Program-made: the position numbers and the translations under genes
Assembly (NCBI GenBank): GCA_021154885.1
Contig: JAJKHS010000159.1
Span: forward strand, 21,616-85,615
Length of the DNA stretch: 64,000 nucleotides
Origin: Thermoanaerobaculum sp.
GTDB taxonomy: Bacteria > Acidobacteriota > Thermoanaerobaculia > Multivoradales > UBA5704
Reading direction: 5' to 3'
Notes under the pieces: model-generated
The model's database searches: none
Seen by the model: only the letters and a program-made list of their open reading frames with translations
Told to the model about the DNA's origin: nothing
Part shown: piece after piece, positions 1 through 8,835 of the stretch
Layout of the letters: each line of letters opens with the position of its first letter
Numbering within the stretch: the stretch's first letter is position 1

Positions 1-1
1 C

Positions 2-2032
2 GTCTCCAAGGATGAGCTCCTCGAGAGGGTCTGGGGCGGCACCTTTGTGGAAGAGGGGGTGCTTTCGCAAGCCGTCCACAGCCTCCGCAAAGCGTTGGGT
101 GACGATGCCCGCCAGCCCCGCTATATCCAGACCATCCCCAAGCGAGGGTACCGGTTGGTGGCCTCGGTCAGCCCGGCGCAGAGCGTTGGATCCGCGGCGG
201 CCTTGGAGTCCTCTCCTCCGCCCCGCCCGGAGCCCGAGCGCGCGGTCCCCGTCTCCCTGCCGCGACTCCGCATCGCGAGGCTCGTCCTGCTCCTTCTCGG
301 CATGGCAGCCGCGGCGTTCTGGCTCGCCTGGAACCGCTTCGGCACGGACCGGCGCACCCCGGAGCAGCATCAAACCACGGAGCACGGAATGCGCATCGTC
401 GTCCTCCCCTTCGAGAACCTCGGAAAGCCCGGCGACGAAGACGCCTTCTTCGCTGACGGTCTGACGGAAGAGATCACGAAGGACCTGGCCTCGCTCTCGT
501 CCCTCCAGGTCATCTCGCGGACGAGCGCCGTGCGGTACCAGGGAGCTCACCGACCTCTCCCGGAGATCGGCCGGGAGCTCGGCGTCGACTACGTCCTGGA
601 GGGGACAGTCCGTTGGGCCCTCGGTCCGGAGGGGCTGCCAAGGGTGCGTATCACCCCCCAACTCATCCGGGTGGCCGACGATACCCACGTCTGGGCCGGC
701 TCCTTTGACGGCCAGGTGAAGGACATTTTCGCGGTGCAGACGGAGATCTCCCGCCGGGTGATTGGCCAGTTGGGGATCTCCCTTCTACCGGAGGAAAAGC
801 GGACGGTCCAAAAACCACCGACCGACAACCTGGAAGCGTACCGGGCGTACATTCGCGGTCTGGAGCTGAAGAACCAGCCCTTCTATTCAGAAGACCACCT
901 TTTCCGGGCGATCCCCATGTTCGAAAGGGCAGTGCGGCTGGATCCCGGCTTTGCCGCCGCTTGGGCGGAGCTGTCCCAGACCCACTCTCATCTTGCCTTC
1001 AACACGGACTCGTCGCCCGACCGGGTGGAGAAGTCCCGGCAGGCTCTGGCACGGGCCCTGGAGATCGACCCCGATCTGCTGCCGGTTCGTCTCGCCCAGG
1101 TTTATTTCACCTACCGCTGCCTGGAAGACTACGCCACGGCACAGCAGCAGCTCACCGCCGCGGCACGGCGCTTCCCGAACAATGCCGAGCTCCTGGAGTC
1201 GCTGGGTCTGGTGCTTCGCCGCAGGGGACGGCTGACCGAGGCGATCAGCTCGTTCCGGGCCGCTTTCGGGCTGAATCCACGGGAGGTCCGGCTGCCCTGG
1301 TGGATTGCGGAAACCTACCGGGCGTCGCGCGAGTACGAACAGGCGGACCACTACTTCGACCAGGCGATCTCGATGGCGCCGGACGAGGCGGTCTACTGGG
1401 CCGAGAAGGCGCAGAACCGGCTTGCCTGGACGGGCGATCCGGACAAGGCCCGCGCGGTGCTCACGGCCTCGCCGGTGGCGGAGAGCCCCGCCCTGGCCAT
1501 GGTCGCGTTCCAGCTCGACCTCTACCAGCATGACTATAAGCGGGCACTCGCGCAGTTCACCCCCGAAACCCTGAAGCAACTGGCGCCACAGGTGGAGAGC
1601 CGGATTGCGGTACTGGCGGTCGTCGCGCGAGAGCGGCTCGGTGATCGCAACGGAGCTCTTGCCGCCGCCGAGGCCAATCGGCGCCTGCTGGAGGAGCGGG
1701 TGGTCCGCTTCCCGAAGGAGGCGTTCTTTCGGGCCTACCTGGCCGCGACGCTCGCCCACCTCGATCGCGGCGCTGAGGCCCGCGCGCAGGTGGAGCGAGC
1801 CGTGGGCGAGACAAGCAAAGATGCGTTCAGCGGGCCTCGAATCCTCGAGATCCAGGCCATGGTCGATGCGATCCTGGGGCGTCACAGCGAAGCTGTCGCC
1901 GGCCTGTCGCGGCTCCTCGCGACGCCCTACCAGTCCTCGATCTCTGTCGTGGACCTCCGGCTCAATCCGGTCTGGGACCCCTTGCGCGAGGATCCTGGCT
2001 TCGTCGACCTCCTCAGGCGTTTTCGCGGTTGA
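2..2032 (+). CDS. Winged-helix (CadC/ToxR-type) regulator with TolB-like and TPR domains, 5' partial
   Basis: The reading frame is open from the left edge, so the true start lies outside the window. The first ~55 residues are the end of an OmpR/CadC-type winged helix, including VEEGVLSQAVHSLRKALGDD and the IQTIPKRGYRLV wing. A proline-rich linker and one membrane segment (about residues 91-110 of the fragment) follow. Next comes a TolB/FlgO-like domain starting at IVVLPFENL with the FADGLTEEIT motif, and then at least six TPR-like helical pairs to the C-terminus. This layout is typical of one-component membrane-bound regulators whose DNA-binding domain is cytoplasmic and whose TPR region faces the periplasm. 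The signal and the target genes cannot be read from sequence. Family assignment is firm; function is inferred. Confidence 0.85.
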   Translation, partial: VSKDELLERVWGGTFVEEGVLSQAVHSLRKALGDDARQPRYIQTIPKRGYRLVASVSPAQSVGSAAALESSPPPRPEPERAVPVSLPRLRIARLVLLLLGMAAAAFWLAWNRFGTDRRTPEQHQTTEHGMRIVVLPFENLGKPGDEDAFFADGLTEEITKDLASLSSLQVISRTSAVRYQGAHRPLPEIGRELGVDYVLEGTVRWALGPEGLPRVRITPQLIRVADDTHVWAGSFDGQVKDIFAVQTEISRRVIGQLGISLLPEEKRTVQKPPTDNLEAYRAYIRGLELKNQPFYSEDHLFRAIPMFERAVRLDPGFAAAWAELSQTHSHLAFNTDSSPDRVEKSRQALARALEIDPDLLPVRLAQVYFTYRCLEDYATAQQQLTAAARRFPNNAELLESLGLVLRRRGRLTEAISSFRAAFGLNPREVRLPWWIAETYRASREYEQADHYFDQAISMAPDEAVYWAEKAQNRLAWTGDPDKARAVLTASPVAESPALAMVAFQLDLYQHDYKRALAQFTPETLKQLAPQVESRIAVLAVVARERLGDRNGALAAAEANRRLLEERVVRFPKEAFFRAYLAATLAHLDRGAEARAQVERAVGETSKDAFSGPRILEIQAMVDAILGRHSEAVAGLSRLLATPYQSSISVVDLRLNPVWDPLREDPGFVDLLRRFRG

Positions 2033-2098
2033 CACAAGGGTTGGATGTCTGTTACTACTAGAGCTGTTCCCGAACAACAGTCCTATCAAGGAGGGGCA

Positions 2099-2371
2099 AT
2101 GTTCAATTTCCAGGACTTGGTTTTTTCGATCGACGTTCAGGGGGACCATCGCGAGAAGGCCCAGATCAAGTTGGACGACGGAGTCAATCAGTTGATTGTC
2201 GGTTTCGTCACATGCGGTAAGACAAATAAACAAGTAAACGAATTCGAAGCGGATTCCGAGTTTGCCGTCCAATTTGCGGACAATGACCAGCTCGAAAAGC
2301 TCAAGACCGCCTTGAGCGAGGTTCTCGATCAACTGAAGGCCATCTCAACAAAACCCGCACCAAATCCGTAA
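2099..2371 (+). CDS. Small hypothetical protein, 90 aa
   Basis: ATG at 2099 is preceded by a strong AAGGAGG (2088-2094), so it is preferred over an upstream in-frame ATG at 2045. The product is acidic, has no signal peptide or membrane segment, and has a C-terminal amphipathic helix (LEKLKTALSEVLDQLKAI) ending in a Pro-rich tail. The N-terminal half reads as beta strands with one cysteine (VTCGKTNK). I do not recognise the family. It sits 66 bp downstream of the regulator and 51 bp upstream of the NNCYNY-domain gene, so it may belong to the same small cassette. Confidence 0.6.
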   Translation: MFNFQDLVFSIDVQGDHREKAQIKLDDGVNQLIVGFVTCGKTNKQVNEFEADSEFAVQFADNDQLEKLKTALSEVLDQLKAISTKPAPNP

Positions 2372-2422
2372 AGATGAGCGGGGGAGACGCTTCGCTGAGG
2401 AGTAACGATTGAGGGAGATGCT

Positions 2423-3304
2423 ATGCCGCTTGTGGTGACCCTGCACGTCTATTCCCAGCGTCGCGACCCCAGTTGGATCCTCGCTGACGACCAAGCTCAA
2501 GACTTCCTGGAGCGCGTCCGCGCGCTTGAAATTCGCACTCCTCTCAAGGCGAGAGGATTTCCGAGCCGCCTGGGATATCGGGGCTTCTCGGTGACCGCCG
2601 TCCCAGGCTCGCTGCTTGGCGGGCCGAGGCTTGCCGTCAGAGACGGGATCGTGGACCCGGGGGAGAGCCAGGCCAGTTTCTTCGATCCCGATCGGAGCGT
2701 TGAGAGATCGCTCCTGAGCACCGCTGCCGGCGGGGAGGTCGGAATCGCCGCGCTAGACGTCGAGGAGTCCCTCGCTCGTCCGGCTGACGAACTGATCCAG
2801 GAACAGGCCGAGGCTCTCGTCTTGCAGCCACCCGTGCCAAACTGCACACCCAAGGCCGCCGACGCTCCGCTGTTTGATCCAAGCGCCTGGAACGTCGCTC
2901 CTTTCCTGGACGACAATAATTGTTACAACTATGCCAACAACCAGCGCCTCATGGACTTCTCCGTGCCTGGACTGGCTCATAGTTTTAAAATCAAGAACGC
3001 TTGTGACAGTGCTCTCCAGGGAGCCTTGAAGGACGGCCTGCTCAAAGTGAATGACTTTTCCGCTCAGCTCCAGCCAGGGGAGGGATGGTACGTGGCCCTG
3101 GCCGTCCGGCCGGGCCACGACTGCCACTGGTATCGGCAAGATGCCAATGGTTGCTGGTCCCACAAGCCGGGCGTGGATGAGGCTACAAATCTCGACAACA
3201 GCAAGAATATCATTACGGATCCGAGCCTGACTAGCTGTGATCGAGGCCCCTACACGGATTTCTGCGGGTTTATGGTTACCAAGAAGGGCGTCGTCATCCA
3301 CTGA
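2423..3304 (+). CDS. Two-domain protein: N-terminal module shared with next gene, C-terminal Cys/His peptidase-like domain
   Basis: The 293-aa product starts at ATG 2423 behind GAGGGAG. Residues ~1-105 form a module with DPSW, RLGYRGF and a DRSVERSLL helix; the same module makes up almost all of the next gene. Residues ~155-293 contain NNCYNYANN, DCHWYRQDANGCWSHKPG, a TNLD...IITDP segment and GPYTDFCGF. A conserved Cys at the start of a helix with a later His/Asn/Asp set resembles the layout of CHAP/papain-like hydrolases, so a Cys-dependent amidase or peptidase is a reasonable but unproven guess. No signal peptide is seen, so it probably acts in the cytosol or is exported by another route. 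Function unknown. Confidence 0.7.
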   Translation: MPLVVTLHVYSQRRDPSWILADDQAQDFLERVRALEIRTPLKARGFPSRLGYRGFSVTAVPGSLLGGPRLAVRDGIVDPGESQASFFDPDRSVERSLLSTAAGGEVGIAALDVEESLARPADELIQEQAEALVLQPPVPNCTPKAADAPLFDPSAWNVAPFLDDNNCYNYANNQRLMDFSVPGLAHSFKIKNACDSALQGALKDGLLKVNDFSAQLQPGEGWYVALAVRPGHDCHWYRQDANGCWSHKPGVDEATNLDNSKNIITDPSLTSCDRGPYTDFCGFMVTKKGVVIH

Positions 3305-3317
3305 GGCCGGAGTTGGC

Positions 3318-3662
3318 ATGGCCGTAGAAGTCGTGCTGAACATCTTTTCGGAGACGCCCAATCCGACATGGTTTCTCGATGAAACCGAGGCGAGCGAGCT
3401 CCGCCGCCGGCTCGCGAATCTCTCGCAGCCTACGGAGCAGAAGACGGAGCGAAGGCTGGGGTACAGGGGCTTTTTGATTCGCGGCGAGCCCGCCGTCACG
3501 GCGGGAGGACGCATTCGGGTCTTTCGGGGTATCGCAGAGCTCCCCGGACAGTCATTCCTCGATGTAGACCGGAAACTGGAGCGCTGGCTCTTGGCGAGCG
3601 CGAGAGTGGAGATCCCCTCGGATCTCCGCTCGGAAATCCTCGAGGATCTGAAGGAGAGGTGA
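3318..3662 (+). CDS. Single-domain paralogue of the N-terminal module of the preceding gene
   Basis: The frame extends upstream to 3237, but ATG 3318 begins exactly where similarity to the neighbour begins and lies 13 bp after that gene's stop, with GGAG at 3309-3312. The 114-aa product matches residues ~1-105 of the preceding protein: VEVVLNIFSETPNPTWFL aligns with its VVTLHVYSQRRDPSW, and both have RLGYRGF followed by a Gly-rich turn, a SFxDxDR stretch and an ERxLL helix. No catalytic residues are apparent. It may be a partner or regulator for the two-domain protein. The domain is one I have seen only in uncharacterised proteins. Confidence 0.7.
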   Translation: MAVEVVLNIFSETPNPTWFLDETEASELRRRLANLSQPTEQKTERRLGYRGFLIRGEPAVTAGGRIRVFRGIAELPGQSFLDVDRKLERWLLASARVEIPSDLRSEILEDLKER

Positions 3663-3776
3663 ACGAGGCTCGTGCGGGGCGGCGGTATGGACCTACCCCG
3701 TGGCGAGCTCGCGCCGACTGCCTCTCCGGGTCAGGCTCGGCCCCGGGCGGGACTCCGCCTGCCCCGGCGTCGAATC

Positions 3777-4037
3777 CTAGCCTTCACAGGAGCCGTAGCT
3801 GAGGCAATACTGGATTCCGATTCCCCCTCCAGTCTCCACGTACGCCTCGCCCCAATAGCCACACAGAGAGCGGAAAAGGTCGCAGCAATTGGAATACCCT
3901 GGTGGAACAGGGCCATTCCAGGAGTCGCCATTGCAACACGAGACGTGACAATCCCCTACGGCCGCTTTGGCAACGGGGAGGTTCGACAGCAGGACGATGA
4001 CGGTAAGGCCGAGTGTTCGGAACACGAATTTTTTCAT
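3777..4037 (-). CDS. Small exported Cys-rich protein, 86 aa
   Basis: The start ATG at 4037 has an ideal AAGGAGG six bases upstream. The long in-frame extension (to 4463) is overlap with the neighbouring gene and is rejected. Residues 1-26 are a clear Sec signal peptide (MKKF...VIVLL...AKAA). The mature part contains CHVSCCNG, SNCCDLFRSLCGYWGE and a C-terminal CLSYGSCEG, eight cysteines in about 60 residues, which suggests a disulfide-stabilised extracytoplasmic peptide. It is not the same fold as the ten-cysteine family at 15.7 and 49.5 kb. Function unknown. Confidence 0.75.
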   Translation of the reverse strand: MKKFVFRTLGLTVIVLLSNLPVAKAAVGDCHVSCCNGDSWNGPVPPGYSNCCDLFRSLCGYWGEAYVETGGGIGIQYCLSYGSCEG

Positions 4038-4255
4038 GGCTCCTCCTTGGCAACTCGGAGGAGAACACGAGTTGCGATATCTGTCAAGCGCTGGTGCGCG
4101 GTGGGTGCTGCAGGGTGGGTGCCGGGCACTTGTGCCAGCCGTGCCATCCGCGGTTCGAGGTTTCTCTCCTCTACTGGCAGGCCACCGGCTTCGACTCCCG
4201 CGCCCCCCGCTTCTCCGGGGGGCGTTGCGGTTCGGCACAGCTAGGCTGTCCGGTT

Positions 4256-4777
4256 CTATTGACCCGCGGCCGGCGGTGGCGGAGGCGCTGTCGCCGCGGC
4301 CGTCTCCTGGTGATAGATAGCGAGCCATTTTCCATCGCGATTCGCCCACGCCGTAGCTGCCCGATAGGGACCCGGTGGGACTGGGAAGCCTTTGTAGGTT
4401 CCCGTATGGACCACTGTATAGACGACGATGAAGGCGTCTTTGTCGATGGACAACGTTTTCCAATCGGAGAACGTGACGTCTGTGATGTTGACGTCCTTAA
4501 TGGACGCGAGGACGCTGGCCTTGTCATGGACGCCGTCCGCCGTGACTTCGGTGTAATCGCTGGCCCGCATGTTGCCAAACGCCTCGTAGTCCTTGGTCTT
4601 GAGTGTGTCCCAGGCCGCCTTCTCTTTGGCCGTCATGTCCGCCTCGGACACGGTTGCTGCTGGTGTTGGTGTTGGTGCTGGTGTTGCGGAATTGTTTGCC
4701 GTCTCCTGGTTCGCCGACGGAGCGCCGCAGGCCGCTGCGAGAACCAACAGAGGGAGGAGCACGAGAATCTTTTTCAT
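4256..4777 (-). CDS. Exported lipoprotein with SnoaL/DUF4440-like domain
   Basis: The 173-aa product starts at ATG 4777 with GGAGG just upstream. The signal sequence ends in the lipobox LAAAC, so it should be lipidated at Cys17. A low-complexity Thr/Pro/Ala linker follows, written in the DNA as a GGTGTT-type simple repeat near 4660-4690. Residues ~45-160 have the SnoaL/NTF2-like pattern: helix AAWDTLKTKDYEAFGNMRA, then strands ending in WANRDGKWLAIYHQET. Such domains bind small hydrophobic ligands or act as structural folds. No enzyme function can be assigned. It ends in a Pro/Ala tail. Confidence 0.8.
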   Translation of the reverse strand: MKKILVLLPLLVLAAACGAPSANQETANNSATPAPTPTPAATVSEADMTAKEKAAWDTLKTKDYEAFGNMRASDYTEVTADGVHDKASVLASIKDVNITDVTFSDWKTLSIDKDAFIVVYTVVHTGTYKGFPVPPGPYRAATAWANRDGKWLAIYHQETAAATAPPPPPAAGQ

Positions 4778-4885
4778 GACCAGGCCTCCTTGGCCGGACT
4801 TCGAAATAGAGCGTGTGCTTGCTTTCTATGCCAAAACAGGTCGGCAGTCAAGACGGGCCAGGACGCTCGGGGCGCGCCTCATCGT

Positions 4886-6469
4886 CTACTTCGCCGCCGT
4901 GCGGACGTACCGGCCCACCTGCTCGCGGGTCCGTTCGGCGGCGTCGGTCTTGCCGAGGGCCTGCTGGGTGCGAAGGAGGCCCTGGAGTGACTGGGTGCGG
5001 CCGGGGGCGCGGGTGAGGGCCGACTGGTACGCCTGTTCCGCTTCGGCATTGCGGCCCAGCGCCTGGAGCTCATCGCCGAGCAGTTCATAGGTTGGCTTGG
5101 CGATGGCGGGGGGACCGAACTCCAGGGCCATGGCGGTCTCCGCTTCCGCCGCCTTCCGCAGCCGGGCGATCCCTTCGTCCTTCTTGCCCTCTCGGATGAG
5201 CTCGAGGGCGTCGATCTGCTGCACCAGAATCTCCGCGCGCTGCCGGTCGGCGGGATTGGTCTGTTTCCGCTTCACGATCTCCGCGAGGAAATCCTTCTGC
5301 CGTTCGCGGAGCCGCGCAGCGGCGGTGTGGAGCGTCGAGAGGTCCCCGCCCGCCGCTGCCAGTGCCTCGCCATAGGCCAGGGTGAATTTCGGCTCCACGT
5401 AGGAGGTCTGCGGCAGGACGATGGGATCCGCGGCGTCCCACCGCCCCGTGGCGAGCGCGTGATGGACGCGCATCTGCGCGAAGTCATAGACGGACTCAGT
5501 ATCCCCCTGAGACGCCTTGGCGCTCGCCAGCTCGGCCGTCACCATCTGCCGGCAGGCGTCGAGCTGCTGCTTCGCGTCGTCGAACCGCCGCTCCTGCAGG
5601 TAGGCGTAGTGCAGCCACGTGACGTAGTGGCCGCAGGTCTTCGGCGGCTGGCCGTGAGCCGCGCGTTGCTGATTGACGACGCGCATGGCCTGCTCGTTGG
5701 CGGCGATGACGTCGTCCCACAGGCCGAGGGCGACGAAGATGTGGGACGTCATGTGCAGCGCATGACCGGCGTTCGGCGCCACCTTGCCATAGAGCCGCGC
5801 CGCCCGCATGCCGAGCGGGGCGTGGATCGGATCGTCATAGGAGTGGATCAGGTAGTGCAGCACGCCCGGATGACGCAGGTGGGTGGGGAGGACCTCCTCG
5901 AGCAGCGCCGCCGACCGCATGTAGGTCGCGAAGTCGCGCCCCTGGTGCGCCGTGCCGAGGAGGGAGAGGGCGTAGAAGGCGGTGGCGTCGACGTCCTCCG
6001 GATAGCGTTGGTGGAGCGCGGCCATGGCGTCGGAGTAGCGGAAATCGCGCTCCTCCTTGGAGCCGCTCCCGTAGAGGACCTCCAGGGTGCGCAGATAGGC
6101 GCGCTCCCGCTCGGTCTTCGCCTTGGCCAGCCGCGCCTCGGCGGTGGCGCCGAGCCGGGCCAGAACGGCGCGCGCCGCGTCGAGGTCCTGCTGCATCCAC
6201 ACCGGGTGGGTGAAGGTCATGGCCTCGCCCCAGAAGGCCATGGCGAAGTCCGGGTCGATCTTCTGCGCCGCGCGGAACTGCTCCGCCGCGTCGGGGTACT
6301 CGAAGTTGTGCAGCAGCGCGAGCCCGCGCAGGAACGGCTCCTGAGCCGCCGGCGAGCCGGAGTTGGCGAACGACACCTCGCCCAGCTCGCTCATCGCGGT
6401 CTGCCCCGCGGCGGGGCCGGCGACGACGAGGAGGGACACGATCAGCGACAGGAGCACGGTTGGACGCAT
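4886..6469 (-). CDS. Exported TPR-repeat protein, 527 aa
   Basis: ATG 6469 is chosen because it follows GGAGG by six bases and begins a clean signal peptide (MRPTVLLSLIVSLLVVAG...AAGQ). The frame open to 6739 upstream has no coding character. The mature protein is a run of TPR-like helix pairs: EYPDAAEQFRAAQKIDPDFA near the N-terminus, then MRVHHALATGRWDAA, and a C-terminal pair, AEAEQAYQSALTRAPGRTQS. It contains the FWGEAMTFTHPVW and HMTSHIFVALGLWDDV segments seen in a widespread family of exported proteins of unknown role in soil bacteria. Likely a periplasmic scaffold protein. Confidence 0.85.
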   Translation of the reverse strand: MRPTVLLSLIVSLLVVAGPAAGQTAMSELGEVSFANSGSPAAQEPFLRGLALLHNFEYPDAAEQFRAAQKIDPDFAMAFWGEAMTFTHPVWMQQDLDAARAVLARLGATAEARLAKAKTERERAYLRTLEVLYGSGSKEERDFRYSDAMAALHQRYPEDVDATAFYALSLLGTAHQGRDFATYMRSAALLEEVLPTHLRHPGVLHYLIHSYDDPIHAPLGMRAARLYGKVAPNAGHALHMTSHIFVALGLWDDVIAANEQAMRVVNQQRAAHGQPPKTCGHYVTWLHYAYLQERRFDDAKQQLDACRQMVTAELASAKASQGDTESVYDFAQMRVHHALATGRWDAADPIVLPQTSYVEPKFTLAYGEALAAAGGDLSTLHTAAARLRERQKDFLAEIVKRKQTNPADRQRAEILVQQIDALELIREGKKDEGIARLRKAAEAETAMALEFGPPAIAKPTYELLGDELQALGRNAEAEQAYQSALTRAPGRTQSLQGLLRTQQALGKTDAAERTREQVGRYVRTAAK

Positions 6470-6756
6470 GCATGACCTCCGGATCGGGCGGAGAGCGGCC
6501 TCGGGACGGGGCGCCCGAGCGCGGTTTGTCCACCTCTGGATGATACGGGATTGCGGCGGATCGGTGTGCAATGAACCCGGGCGGGTACGGTGTCCGGCCG
6601 CGTTGAGAAGCCGGGCAACCGTCTCGCCGGTCCCGGTGCGCTTCTCGACGAGGAGGCGAGGCCACGTTCTCCTCAATAGGCTGAGAGTCTGGGCCTGGGA
6701 AGTACCTGCGAGATTCCATGTTATGCTACTATACATCATGACTTAAGGAGGAAGTG

Positions 6757-7077
6757 ATGAAGAGCCTGTCTCTGGTCGTTGCCTCAGTCTTGACACTCGC
6801 CGCACCGCTTCTCGCTCAAAGTGTTGTTTGCCAAGTCGACTGCAGCCCATATGGATCATGCCAAGCCCATCGAGTCGGGTATATCTGCTGTTGCCGTCCA
6901 GGTCCCTACTGTGGGCCGAATTTCATAGGTGCCTGCGACAGTCTCGGAGGCGTGAACTCTTCCCACGCCACGGGCAAGGAGGCCAGTACCTTCACCGACA
7001 TTTGGACTCAACTGGGGGCGGCTCAGGAAGGGGGAGCGGGTAGCTCGACCCTCCTCTGCTTAGAGAACGGTAGGTAA
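6757..7077 (+). CDS. Small exported Cys-rich protein, 106 aa
   Basis: ATG 6757 is preceded by AAGGAGG (6745-6751); a GTG three bases earlier is less well placed. Residues 1-21 form a signal peptide ending in LLAQ. The mature N-terminal half is Cys-rich (VVCQVDC, GSCQ, ICCCRPGPYCG, GACD; nine cysteines), while the C-terminal half is Ser/Thr/Gly-rich with a single Cys and looks unstructured. The protein is probably secreted or periplasmic and disulfide-bonded. I do not recognise a family. Its 3' end overlaps the opposite-strand ArsR/AHSA1 remnant. Confidence 0.65.
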   Translation: MKSLSLVVASVLTLAAPLLAQSVVCQVDCSPYGSCQAHRVGYICCCRPGPYCGPNFIGACDSLGGVNSSHATGKEASTFTDIWTQLGAAQEGGAGSSTLLCLENGR

Positions 7078-7299
7078 GCAGGTTGAAGGCGAGTTGGTGA
7101 ACGCGTCGAAGACCAGGTGGCGTGGCGCGTCCTTGGAGATGGCGGGCTGACTCATCGCGAACGGCTCGGCCAGCTCCATCACCGACGCCTCACCCGACGC
7201 GAGCCGGGCGAGGATCGCCCGTCGGGTCGGGTCCGCGAGCGCCGCGAACGTCGCGTCAAGGCGATCAGGGGCCACCTGTCCATAACCTGTGGGTTCCAT
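7060..7299 (-). pseudogene. ArsR-type HTH fragment fused to an AHSA1/SRPBCC fragment
   Basis: The first ~52 codons are a textbook ArsR/SmtB N-terminal half: DRLDATFAALADPTRRAILA then ASVMELAEPFAMSQPAISK. At the point where HLKVLE...G should follow, the frame jumps to DAPRHLVFDAFTNS, which matches the start of AHSA1/SRPBCC proteins (APRELVFDAFTDP). In many genomes an ArsR gene is directly followed by an AHSA1 gene, so this looks like one deletion that removed the second half of the regulator and the first codons of its partner. The frame stops about ten codons later. It is very unlikely to be functional. Confidence 0.75.
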
Positions 7300-7421
7300 A
7301 ACCTGTAGGTTGTCTCAGGCGCCGAGGGTTGTCAAGCCCGCGGGCCTCTGTTGGCGGGTTTAAAGCTGAGACAGGCCGGGGAGCGGCCTTTGGAAGGCGT
7401 CCAGGTGTAAGGCGCCGGGCT

Positions 7422-8702
7422 TCAGTACAGGGGCTCGAAGAGGCCCGAGACGAGCTCGGCGAGGCGCTGCTCGAAGCCGCGCCGCTTCCAGCTCTGGTAG
7501 GTCACTTCGCGGCAGTATCTCTCGTCGTCGGCGAAGGTCGCGTCGAGCCGCGCCGCGAAGTCGCGGTCGTAGAAGGCGAGGCTGTCCTCGGCGTTCGCGC
7601 GCAGCGAGCGCCCGTCGAAGTTGATCGAGCCGATGAGGCTGAAGAGGCCGTCGATGACGGCGCCCTTCTGGTGCATCATCGTGCGGTTGTACTCCAGGAT
7701 ATGGACGCCCGCTTTGAGGAGATCGCCGTAGTGGAGGCGGGAGGCCATGCGCACGAGCGGCATGTCGATGTGCCGGCCGGGGACCATGATCCGCACGTCG
7801 ACGCCGCGCCGCGCCGCCTCGATGAGCGCCTCGCGGATCTGCGCGTCGGGGACGAAGTAGGCGTTCTGGATGTGGATCGATTTCTCTGCCGACTTGATCG
7901 CCACCACGTAGAGGATCTCGGCGAGCGAGGACGAGTCGCCGCGCGACACCTTGATCGCCTGCGCCTCGACCCCTCCCGCCGGGGCGATCCGTGGGTAGAA
8001 CTTGTCGCCGGCCAGGATCTCGCCGGTCGTGTAGGTCCAGTCCTCGCTGAAGATCGCCTGCATCTGCGCCGAGACGGGGCCGGTGGCACGCACCATCATG
8101 TCCCGCCACTCCTTCGGATTGCGGGCGTTGCCGAGCCAGTTGTCGGCGATGCAGAAGCCGCCGGTGAAGCTGACGGCGCCGTCGACGACCAGGATCTTCC
8201 GGTGGGTCCGCCAGCCGATGTCGTAGAGGCTCCACAGCCCGATGGGGTGGAACACGTAGACCTTGGCGCCCGCCTGCCGCATGCGGTCGAGGATGGGCCC
8301 GGAGTGGCTGCTGCCCGTGCCGTCCACCAGCACGCGCACCTGGACGCCCCGCCGCGCGGCGGCGATCAGCGCGGCGGCGAAGATCTCGCCCGCCTTGTCG
8401 TTCTTGAAGATGTAGGACTCGAGGTTGACCGTCACCTTGGCGTCGCGGATCGCGCCGGTCATCGCGGGGAAGATCTCGTCGCCGTTGTTCAGGATCTCGG
8501 CGCGGTTGCCCCCCACCATCGTATTGCCGAAGGTGTCGAGCGAACGGCGAAAGGCGCCGTCCGCCACGGCGAAGGGGTGGTCGAACTGGTAGACGCTCCG
8601 CTTGAGCGAGATCAGGGTGCACCCCTGGCCGAGAAGCGCCACGGCCGCGCAGCCGGCGAGGAGAAAACCACGCCAAGACGGTCGCTGTGATCCTTTTTCC
8701 AT
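7422..8702 (-). CDS. Cardiolipin synthase-like phospholipase D family protein
   Basis: The 426-aa product has two PLD active-site motifs: H167-K169-D174 in HRKILVVDG and H344-K346-D351 in HQKGAVIDG, each followed by the Gly/Ser-rich strand typical of the family. The N-terminus has a hydrophobic stretch (residues 11-30) with LAGC and GQGC sequences that could be a lipobox or a membrane anchor. Cardiolipin synthases of the ClsB/ClsA type condense two phosphatidyl groups, and length and spacing fit ClsB-like enzymes. Another phosphodiesterase role is possible. It is monocistronic and divergent from the exported proteins that follow. Confidence 0.85.
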   Translation of the reverse strand: MEKGSQRPSWRGFLLAGCAAVALLGQGCTLISLKRSVYQFDHPFAVADGAFRRSLDTFGNTMVGGNRAEILNNGDEIFPAMTGAIRDAKVTVNLESYIFKNDKAGEIFAAALIAAARRGVQVRVLVDGTGSSHSGPILDRMRQAGAKVYVFHPIGLWSLYDIGWRTHRKILVVDGAVSFTGGFCIADNWLGNARNPKEWRDMMVRATGPVSAQMQAIFSEDWTYTTGEILAGDKFYPRIAPAGGVEAQAIKVSRGDSSSLAEILYVVAIKSAEKSIHIQNAYFVPDAQIREALIEAARRGVDVRIMVPGRHIDMPLVRMASRLHYGDLLKAGVHILEYNRTMMHQKGAVIDGLFSLIGSINFDGRSLRANAEDSLAFYDRDFAARLDATFADDERYCREVTYQSWKRRGFEQRLAELVSGLFEPLY

Positions 8703-8835
8703 GCCCTTCCTTCCTCGTCCTGGGAAGACGTGCCTCGAGATCCGGACTGCTGGCTCGCGACGGATGCACGGAGCGTGCCGATTCGATTATGGCGCTATGC
8801 GACTTTGGCGTGGTACTCTCCCCGATCGCACTTCT

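Noticed and set aside
3672..4244. A 190-codon plus-strand frame downstream of the unknown cassette
   Set aside because: It is opposite the exported Cys-rich gene with its signal peptide and ribosome site, and has no recognisable features.
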